A program made the translations under genes and the position numbers. A model generated the notes under the pieces. That model did no database searches. It saw only the letters and a list, made by a program, of their open reading frames with translations, and was not told where the DNA came from. 10,521 nt of DNA from Lactobacillaceae bacterium UBA5807 (GTDB lineage: Bacteria; Bacillota; Bacilli; Lactobacillales; Lactobacillaceae), in contig DIDF01000030.1 in the NCBI GenBank assembly GCA_002418005.1, positions 1 through 10,521 of the forward strand, in the 5' to 3' direction. Positions 5,551-10,521 of the stretch are shown in pieces (the stretch's first letter is position 1; the number at the start of each line of letters is the position of its first letter).

Positions 5551-7200
5551 TTATTTAGCAAAATAAATATTCTTATATCCGTTGCTCATCCCGGCTGGAT
5601 TCCAAACAAATCCACGAACATTCGGATTCCAAAGTTCGGCAGTTGCCGGCTGATAAAGTGGGATTACTCCCTGATCATTCATCAACAATTTTTCTGCCGC
5701 AACCATATCGTTATATCGCTTGTCAGGATTATTTGCGTCCTGATTATTGGATTTATCAATCAACTGGTCATACTTGGAGTTGGTATAACCACCATTATTA
5801 TTAGAATTACCTTTGGTCATAAGAGCCAAGAAATTAATAGGGTCAGCAAAATCAGCTCCCCAATTAGAAACTGTCAAATCAAAAGCCCCAACTTTTTGGC
5901 GCTCCAAGAAATTCTTCTTAGGAATATTGGTTAAAGAAACTGTTACATTTGGCAACTTTTCTAGTTGATTTTGAATGTACTGAGTAACCGACTTAACTTG
6001 AGTTTCGTCATCACTTAACAAGACAAAGGAAACTTTCTTGGAGGAAGATTCTCCCAATTGTTTTAATCCCTTGGACCATAATTGAGTAGCCTGGCTGGGA
6101 TTATAAGCTACCCCAGATTTAACATAAGCATCCTTAGCAAAGTCCGCCTTAGTCTTAGGATTTTGGAAAAGATTAGTTGAAACAAATCCCTCTGGAGCAG
6201 TAGATCCATCCTTTAATACCTTATTGGCAATATCTTGTTTATTAATCATCAAAGACAAAGCTTTTCTAATATTGGCATTCTTCAGTAGTTTGTTATGCTT
6301 TTGGTTCATTTCCATATAAATGGTTGAACCGCCAACATATTTCCGAAACCCTTTATTATTTTTAAAGTTAGCAACCTGGGTACCGGTTAAAGCAACTTCA
6401 TCAAGCTTTCCACTCTGGAACAGATTAATTCCAGTACTTGGATTTTTGACTACTTGGAAGTTGATCTTATTAAGATGAACATTCTTAGCATCCCAATACT
6501 TTGGATTTTTCTTAAGATCCCAAGTATCATTCGAACCATTCCACCCTGAGGAAATAAATGGACCATTAGAAACTGTCATATCACTAGTTGTCCCGTAGCG
6601 GCTGCCGTACTGAACAACGGCGGATTTCTCTTCTGGAAAGAAAGTGGGAAATGCTAGCAAAAGTTTAAAGTAAGGAACTGGCTTACTTAATTTGACTTGA
6701 AGGGTATTGTTGTTTAAAGCGTAAACTCCAAGTTGACTGGGAGACATCTGCCCTTTTTGAATGGCATCAAAATTCTTAATTCCTTCAAAAAGATAGGCAT
6801 AACCGGCAGCTGTCTTTGGATTGACAACCCGCTGCCAGCCATAAACAAAGTCTTTAGCAGTGACTGGTTTACCGTTACTCCACTCGTCTTTGCGCAATTT
6901 AAATGTATAAGTTAGACCATCCTTGGCCACAGTTGTTTTGGTTGCCAAGGCATTTTCAATTTTTGAGTTATTTCCAAGTCGATAAATTCCCTCACCGGTA
7001 TGATAAAGCTGAGTTAAGCTCGCCCCATCAGCAGCTTTGGCATTATCAAGAGTTGAGATCTCAGCATCTTGGCTTAATCGCAAGACTTTATTTGAACTTG
7101 ATGAAGAAGAATTTTGATTATTGGAGTTACCACAGCCAGTTATTAATAAAGCTAAGGCAGAAATTCCAAGAACCTCTAAGATAATATTTTTGATTTTCAT
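5551..7200 (-). CDS. Oligopeptide-binding lipoprotein (OppA-type, SBP family 5)
   Basis: The 549-aa protein is the usual size for OppA-like solute-binding proteins of ABC importers. A lipoprotein signal (residues 1-22) ends in the lipobox Leu-Ile-Thr-Gly-Cys23, followed by a Gly/Asn/Ser-rich linker (24-38) that tethers the mature protein to the membrane. The family-5 landmarks follow: a start of mature domain I with Ser-Thr-Leu-Asp-Asn, a Thr-Tyr-Thr-Phe-Lys-Leu-Arg segment, Trp-Ser-Asn-Gly-Lys-Pro-Val-Thr-Ala-Lys-Asp-Phe, and Ile-Arg-Lys-Ala-Leu-Ser. It should capture peptides extracellularly. No oppBCDF permease or ATPase genes are adjacent, so it must act with a transporter encoded elsewhere. 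ATG 7200 is preferred to a start 11 codons upstream because AAAGG (complement of 7211-7215) precedes it by 10 nt. Glu9 inside the signal helix is unusual. Confidence 0.94.
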   Translation of the reverse strand: MKIKNIILEVLGISALALLITGCGNSNNQNSSSSSSNKVLRLSQDAEISTLDNAKAADGASLTQLYHTGEGIYRLGNNSKIENALATKTTVAKDGLTYTFKLRKDEWSNGKPVTAKDFVYGWQRVVNPKTAAGYAYLFEGIKNFDAIQKGQMSPSQLGVYALNNNTLQVKLSKPVPYFKLLLAFPTFFPEEKSAVVQYGSRYGTTSDMTVSNGPFISSGWNGSNDTWDLKKNPKYWDAKNVHLNKINFQVVKNPSTGINLFQSGKLDEVALTGTQVANFKNNKGFRKYVGGSTIYMEMNQKHNKLLKNANIRKALSLMINKQDIANKVLKDGSTAPEGFVSTNLFQNPKTKADFAKDAYVKSGVAYNPSQATQLWSKGLKQLGESSSKKVSFVLLSDDETQVKSVTQYIQNQLEKLPNVTVSLTNIPKKNFLERQKVGAFDLTVSNWGADFADPINFLALMTKGNSNNNGGYTNSKYDQLIDKSNNQDANNPDKRYNDMVAAEKLLMNDQGVIPLYQPATAELWNPNVRGFVWNPAGMSNGYKNIYFAK

Positions 7201-7223
7201 AGCAATATGTCCTTTCGAACATA

Positions 7224-7253
7224 ATTTTATCACTCAAAAGCACCGCGAGCCAA
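7224..7253 (-). promoter_or_regulatory. Candidate promoter of the oppA-like gene
   Basis: On the minus strand, TTGGCT (7253-7248), an 18-bp spacer and TAAAAT (7229-7224) lie 24 bp upstream of the ATG. They fall between the preceding terminator and the SD. Confidence 0.35.
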
Positions 7254-7291
7254 TCGATACCCTTCGCAAAAATTCAAGCAAAAGCAGAGCA

Positions 7292-7332
7292 TAAAAAAAG
7301 ATTGAAGCAATAATTTGATTTTGCTTCAATCT
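7292..7332 (-). terminator. Terminator of the DUF347 membrane protein gene
   Basis: A perfect 12-bp stem AGATTGAAGCAA (7299-7310) / TTGCTTCAATCT (7321-7332) with a 10-nt loop leads on the minus strand into seven T residues (complement of 7292-7298). Confidence 0.92.
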
Positions 7333-7356
7333 GTCATTTTTATAAGTTGATAAACA

Positions 7357-8256
7357 CTATGCTGCTTTATCATCTTGGGAAATAATTCCGTTATCTCGGC
7401 GTTTATTGTCACGATACATATATACAAGGGTCAAAGCAAAGACAATCAAACCAATGACACTCATCCAGTTGTTGCCGAGAACCCCCTTCATGAAGTCATA
7501 TCCGAGGTAATCCGCAAAGCTGGCGCCAATCGGTCTAGTTAACACATAGGCTGCCCAAAATGTAAAAATTTCAATTCCGCTGTTTTCTCTTGGTTTAGCA
7601 AAAAGTCGGTAACCTACCAGCGCAAGAAATACGACCGTAAGAATAATGCCAGTGTTTAAAAATCCAAGTCCTAACCCAGTAGGATCGACATTGTAACCGC
7701 CGGTACGGTATGTAGCAAACCAGTCACCTGCAGCTGTTCCCAGCATGAAAGTGAAGGCAACGGTTATCCAATAAAATGCTTCCTGACGGTGATTAGTGAT
7801 TCTATGAATTGAAAGATCATGGGTGGTTAAATACCAACCAACAAACCCAACAATCGTCAACACCAAGAAAATTATTGTTGTTTCCAAATAATGTAAGCCA
7901 GTTAATGCTTTCAAAGTATCGGCGGAAAAGGTTCCAAACACTGCTAGCAAGGCAACAGATGTCCAATAATAAAATGGATTATATTTTTTAGATCTAAATT
8001 GTAAAGTTAACATAATGGCAAATAATCCCAAGGACCAAGCGACGGTGAAAAGTTCACCTAACCCTTGATTTTGCATACCAAATATTTGTGTAGAAAAATC
8101 AGAAACAGATTCTCCAAGTGCTGTCGAAACAAGCTTAGTAACCCAAAACATCAATGTAATGGCAGGAACTTTGTTCAGTAATGAACCGACCTTTTGCCGA
8201 TTGCTAGTTTCGGGAGTTTCGTTATATTGAGACTTATTTAATAGTCCTCTTTCCAT
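7357..8256 (-). CDS. DUF347-repeat polytopic membrane protein (COG4705-like)
   Basis: The 299-aa protein has about eight hydrophobic helices built from four repeats. Each repeat shows the exact pattern [FY]-W-x9-G-x4-D: Trp38-Gly48-Asp53, Trp98-Gly108-Asp113, Trp163-Gly173-Asp178 and Trp234-Gly244-Asp249. This matches the known DUF347 repeat, two membrane helices with a conserved Trp, found four times per protein. The first copy lies in the typical Lys-Val-Pro-Ala-Ile-Thr-x3-Phe-Trp-x2-Lys context of COG4705 proteins. Intramembrane Asp residues at equivalent places suggest a transport or ion-coupled role, which is inference; the family has no function that I can state. The ATG at 8256 has a perfect GGAGG (8268-8264) at 7 nt. 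The frame stays open 18 codons further upstream through a large hairpin. It is a single gene with its own terminator. Confidence 0.88.
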   Translation of the reverse strand: MERGLLNKSQYNETPETSNRQKVGSLLNKVPAITLMFWVTKLVSTALGESVSDFSTQIFGMQNQGLGELFTVAWSLGLFAIMLTLQFRSKKYNPFYYWTSVALLAVFGTFSADTLKALTGLHYLETTIIFLVLTIVGFVGWYLTTHDLSIHRITNHRQEAFYWITVAFTFMLGTAAGDWFATYRTGGYNVDPTGLGLGFLNTGIILTVVFLALVGYRLFAKPRENSGIEIFTFWAAYVLTRPIGASFADYLGYDFMKGVLGNNWMSVIGLIVFALTLVYMYRDNKRRDNGIISQDDKAA

Positions 8257-8276
8257 GATGTGGCCTCCAATCCAGA

Positions 8277-8389
8277 GTGAGACAAAGGCAGAATAGCTTC
8301 CGTAAGCCAAGTTGCGAAATGATTAAGAGCCTGAATCTGGATCTTAATTATTTCGTGGCTTGGTTCTAGGAAGGTTGCCTTTGCCTCAC
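8277..8389 (-). ncRNA. Large 113-nt hairpin in the 5' leader of the DUF347 gene
   Basis: Six helical blocks pair in register: GTGAG (8277-8281)/CTCAC (8385-8389), CAAAGGCA (8283-8290)/TGCCTTTG (8376-8383), CTTCC (8297-8301)/GGAAG (8369-8373), CCAAG (8307-8311)/CTTGG (8359-8363), CGAAAT (8315-8320)/ATTTCG (8350-8355) and ATTAAGA (8322-8328)/TCTTAAT (8342-8348). This gives 36 Watson-Crick pairs with small internal loops and a 13-nt apex. On the minus strand it ends 8 nt before the GGAGG of the DUF347 gene. It could be a cis-regulatory RNA or a palindromic repeat element inserted there. Its shape is seen; any function is inferred. Confidence 0.6.
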
Positions 8390-8705
8390 GTTTTAGCAAT
8401 ATAAAATCGGAGAGTAAATACTCCAATTCAAACACCAAAACCCAAAACAAAGGCTCAGCCAAACGCCTTCACTCAACAAAAGTAACAAGACGTTTCCTTC
8501 GAGAAGACAAGCATTTCGGCTGTTCCTGCCAAAATACCTAATCTTAAATAATAACTCCCTGGTGGTACTGAAATTAGGATCGCAGTTATGAATTAAATTG
8601 CTCCTCTAAAAGGATAACCAAATAATATCCCCCAAAAGGTCTCGAAAAAACATCATTTTTATAAATTTTATCTGAGAAATTATCAGGATTACTTACTTTT
8701 ATTTA

Positions 8706-8735
8706 GTTATATGCTACAGTTTAACGGCATTGCAA
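8706..8735 (-). promoter_or_regulatory. Candidate promoter giving a ~440-nt leader for the DUF347 gene
   Basis: On the minus strand, TTGCAA (8735-8730), an 18-bp spacer and TATAAC (8711-8706) are the best sigma-A match upstream of the DUF347 gene. If used, transcription would start near 8699 and pass through all the hairpins to the ATG at 8256. TTGCAA is self-complementary and could also be the -35 of the divergent gene. Confidence 0.38.
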
Positions 8736-8813
8736 AATTCCTGTAATACTTCTAACACATTTGTCTGATAAATTAGAAACATAGAATAAATGAGGAGATA
8801 AATTTTACATATT

Positions 8814-9287
8814 ATGAAGTTACAGAAAAAATTGTTATTCACTTTAACCACCTTTTTATCACTTGCTGTTAGCGGATTCGCAGTATCAAGCCCTGCAAGT
8901 GCTTCAATGAGCAACAAAAAAGTTGCTTATTCTACTCTTTACAAAGTGGCTAAAGCACAACTTGGCAAGCCTTATTCATGGGGTGCCACAGGACCTAGTT
9001 CATTTGATTGTTCTGGTCTTACCAGTTACATTTATAAAAAGGGCGCTGGCATTAGCATCCCTAGAACCGCAGCTGCCCAATATAGCTTCGGTAAAAGAGT
9101 TTCTGTAAAAAATCTTAAAAAAGGTGATTTAGTATTCTTCACCCAGGGTTCATCAATGGTTTCTCATACCGGCTTTTACGTTGGTAACGGAAAAATGATC
9201 GATGCTCAAAACCACATGACATATGACCCAATCATAAACGGATGGGAACATTGTGTCGGCGGCGCTAGAATGGCAAATGTAAATTAG
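8814..9287 (+). CDS. Small secreted NlpC/P60 cell-wall hydrolase
   Basis: The 157-aa protein begins with a Sec signal peptide (KLQKK, then a hydrophobic core at 7-24, with likely cleavage after Ala-Ser-Ala30). It consists of little more than a C-terminal NlpC/P60 domain. Catalytic Cys66 is in the Phe-Asp-Cys-Ser-Gly-Leu motif and His118 is in Ser-His-Thr-Gly-Phe-Tyr-Val-Gly. The third catalytic position, usually His in Met-Ile-His-Ala, is Asp130 in Met-Ile-Asp-Ala-Gln-Asn. The family cleaves peptidoglycan stem peptides. No LysM, SH3 or other wall-binding domain is present, so targeting is unclear. GAGGAG (8792-8797) lies 16 nt before the ATG, unusually far. In-frame ATT at 8802 is the only codon closer to the SD before a stop at 8799. 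The ATG start fits the signal peptide best. Confidence 0.88.
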   Translation: MKLQKKLLFTLTTFLSLAVSGFAVSSPASASMSNKKVAYSTLYKVAKAQLGKPYSWGATGPSSFDCSGLTSYIYKKGAGISIPRTAAAQYSFGKRVSVKNLKKGDLVFFTQGSSMVSHTGFYVGNGKMIDAQNHMTYDPIINGWEHCVGGARMANVN

Positions 9288-9288
9288 A

Positions 9289-9398
9289 GTGTGGAAGCAA
9301 GCGCTTTGATCCTTGAATATAACAAGGAAATCTCGATATTCTGATCTTGAATATCGGGATTTTTTTGTTATATGGCTAGGATCAGCTTGCTGGAACAC
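9289..9398 (+). terminator. Terminator of the NlpC/P60 gene within a ~110-nt hairpin
   Basis: The core is a 13-bp stem AATCTCGATATTC (9329-9341) / GAATATCGGGATT (9349-9361) with one G-T pair, followed by TTTTTTT. The helix continues outward through 9317-9328 / 9362-9373 (including ATATAACA / TGTTATAT), giving about 25 successive pairs with a few wobbles. More distal blocks also pair: GATCC (9308-9312)/GGATC (9379-9383), AGCAAGC (9296-9302)/GCTTGCT (9385-9391) and GTGT (9289-9292)/ACAC (9395-9398). It begins 2 nt after the stop codon. A local alternative hairpin CCTTG (9311-9315)/CAAGG (9323-9327) competes with it. Confidence 0.85.
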
Positions 9399-9429
9399 AT
9401 TTCTGCTAGGTAAAAATTAAAAAATACAG

Positions 9430-9468
9430 AAAGGGACCAAAAATCCAATTTTTCCGATTCCTTTTTTT
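9430..9468 (+). terminator. Second hairpin with T run before the oxidoreductase gene
   Basis: GGGA (9433-9436) / TTCC (9458-9461) with one G-T pair, and AAAAAT (9439-9444) / ATTTTT (9448-9453), form an imperfect stem. It is followed by TTTTTTT (9462-9468). It may be a backup terminator for the NlpC/P60 transcript. Confidence 0.55.
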
Positions 9469-9490
9469 AGTATCACAAATCAAAAACAAA

Positions 9491-9496
9491 TATAAT
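9491..9496 (+). promoter_or_regulatory. -10 box of the oxidoreductase gene
   Basis: A perfect TATAAT lies 41 bp upstream of the ATG and after the preceding terminator. The expected -35 position (around 9468-9473) has no good match, so this promoter may need an activator. Confidence 0.45.
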
Positions 9497-9537
9497 ATAA
9501 AGGGAATGGTTTAATAAGCACAGAAGGAGGCCTAGAA

Positions 9538-10521
9538 ATGAAAAAATATGATGTCATTTTTATTGGCAGTGGCCACGGCGCTTTTCACGCTTTTCCGGAT
9601 CTTAAAAAAGCCAGCAAAACTGTTGCTGTCGTCGAAGAAGACAAAGTTGGTGGAACTTGTCCAAATTTTGGCTGTAATGCCAAAATTTAGTTAGATAGTC
9701 CTTTTGAAATCATGAAACAGCTTGATAAATACGCTCAAGTTGGCATAAGTCAAACAATCCAAGTTAATTGGGAAGAATTTATGGAGTATAAGCATTCAAT
9801 CATTGATCCAATGCCAACAATTTTAGCAAAAAGTGACCGTAGTTTAGGTGTAGATATTTATCAAGCCCACGGCTATCTTTTGGACGCCCATATAGTCCAA
9901 GTCGGCAATGATCAGATCTGGGGTAAAACTATTGTTTTAGCCACTGGCGAACATCCTTCAAGACTTAATATTCCGGGAAAAGACCTGTTACATGACAGCC
10001 GTGATTTCTTAAGTATGCAACATGCTCCTCACCACATTACATTTATCGGCGCTGGTTACATTAGCTTGGAATTTGCCTCAATGATGCGCGAAATGGGAGC
10101 CGAAGTTGATATTGTTCAACATTCGGACCATGTATTACGAGGCCTCTATGGAAAATATGTCCAAAAATTGGTAGCTAAGCTTCAAAAAGAAGGTGTTACT
10201 TTTTACTTTGGCGAAACCATAAGCAAAGTACTGCCAAATAGTTACACTTATACAGTCCAATGTAAATCTGGGCTTGAATTTGAAACCAACTATATTGTTG
10301 ATGCCACTGGAAGAGTTCCAAATGTGAATAATCTTGGTTTGGAAAAGGTTGGCATTAATTTCAGCGAACAAGGAATACAAGTAGACAATCACTTAAGGAC
10401 CAATGTCCAAAATATCTATGCCAGCGGTGACGTGATTGATAAGGCCATTGATAAACTCACTCCAACCGCCACTTTTGAGTGTAATTACATTACTGAAGAT
10501 ATTCTTAATCCTGACAATCCG
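9538..10521 (+). pseudogene. FAD-dependent pyridine nucleotide-disulfide oxidoreductase (glutathione reductase-like), in-frame TAG, 3' end outside window
   Basis: The 328 codons visible encode a class-I disulfide reductase. An FAD Rossmann motif Gly-Ser-Gly-His-Gly is at 10-14. The redox-active Cys41-Pro-Asn-Phe-Gly-Cys46 follows Gly-Gly-Thr. Further on are an Ala-Thr-Gly segment, a second Rossmann motif (Gly-Ala-Gly-Tyr-Ile-Ser-Leu-Glu) for NAD(P)H, and the Tyr-Ala-Ser-Gly-Asp FAD-contact motif. The dimerisation domain lies beyond the window. Codon 51 is TAG (9688-9690) where relatives have Leu (Lys-Ile-Leu-Leu-Asp); a single T-to-A change from TTG explains it. Nothing else interrupts the frame. 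Translation would stop at 50 residues, so the gene is probably inactive unless the stop is read through or is an error. The SD AAGGAGG (9524-9530) is 7 nt before the ATG. Confidence 0.88.

Larger units (their letters stand above)
8257..8813. other. 557-bp gene-free, highly structured divergent region
   Basis: The region lies between the minus-strand DUF347 gene and the plus-strand NlpC/P60 gene. It contains the 113-nt hairpin (8277-8389). Read on the minus strand, further hairpins are GAGT/ACTC (8412-8423 region), AAGGC/GCCTT around 8450-8469, ATTT-GGC/GCC-AAAT around 8512-8535 and CCTAAT/ATTAGG (8537-8578). A candidate minus-strand promoter is at 8706-8735. The plus-strand promoter of the NlpC gene should lie between about 8720 and 8790; TTGCAA (8730-8735) with a poor -10 TAACAC (8753-8758) at 17 bp is the best I find. 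I could not assign the RNA to any riboswitch class I know. Confidence 0.5.

Noticed and set aside
6733..7184. Two plus-strand ORFs inside the oppA-like gene
   Set aside because: They are antisense to a strongly recognised family protein, with no SD and no family resemblance.
8530..8590. Plus-strand TGGTGGTACTG resembling part of the T-box sequence (GGTGGTACCGCG)
   Set aside because: Only the GGTGGTAC part matches. There is no specifier stem, no downstream terminator and no aminoacyl-tRNA or amino-acid gene on that strand.
8440..8625. Lysine-riboswitch-like fragments on the minus strand (AGAGGAGC, CAGCCGAAAT)
   Set aside because: The remaining conserved blocks and the closing P1 stem are not found, and the downstream gene is not a lysine gene.
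9294..9310. cre-like AGCAAGCGCTTTGA for CcpA
   Set aside because: It lies after the stop codon of the NlpC gene, inside the long hairpin, and mismatches key outer positions. It is better explained by the palindrome.
10135..10392. Minus-strand ORF of 85 codons
   Set aside because: It is antisense to the oxidoreductase frame, whose Rossmann and FAD motifs are clear.

Overview
The window looks like chromosomal DNA of a low-GC lactic acid bacterium, most likely Lactobacillaceae. The base composition is AT-rich and the Shine-Dalgarno (SD) sites are strong. The gene types fit: a single-domain UspA, DUF1269, DUF805, an EamA permease, a lipoprotein OppA and a small secreted NlpC/P60 enzyme. The species cannot be named from sequence alone. 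There is no sign of phage, transposase, CRISPR or tRNA/rRNA genes. Most genes are single units with their own rho-independent terminator, which is typical of a core or semi-core region.

Left part (1-4150). A universal stress protein gene and a DUF1269 glycine-zipper membrane protein gene lie in tandem on + and share a terminator. A DUF805 membrane protein follows on -. Divergent to it is a zinc-free MDR (quinone oxidoreductase-like) gene on +. It is broken by one extra base in a G run near its 3' end, and the remaining 56 codons are intact in the next frame. It converges on an EamA/DMT permease gene (-), with a bidirectional terminator between them.

Middle part (4146-8256, all -). A calcineurin-like metallophosphoesterase is followed, apparently in translational coupling, by an unlisted 28-codon ORF and a strong terminator. 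A 465-bp AT-rich gap with three tandem minus-strand terminator-like hairpins separates it from an orphan oligopeptide-binding lipoprotein (OppA-type). Upstream of that lies a polytopic protein with four exact copies of the DUF347 repeat signature (COG4705-like).

Right part (8257-10521). The 557 bp between the DUF347 gene and the divergent NlpC/P60 gene is the most unusual stretch. It holds a possible minus-strand promoter about 440 nt upstream of the DUF347 start, several local hairpins and a 113-nt near-complete hairpin (36 Watson-Crick pairs). That large hairpin ends just before the SD of the DUF347 gene. I could not match it to a riboswitch class I know. The NlpC/P60 gene is followed by a second very long hairpin (about 110 nt) containing its terminator. 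The window ends in a class-I pyridine nucleotide-disulfide oxidoreductase gene with a single in-frame TAG five codons after its redox Cys motif; the rest of the frame is open to the window edge.

Themes. Two redox enzymes (MDR and flavoprotein disulfide reductase) each carry one inactivating lesion in an otherwise intact frame, suggesting recent decay or assembly errors. The best candidates for something undescribed are the structured leader of the DUF347 gene and the small ORF behind the metallophosphoesterase. No multi-gene novel system is evident.
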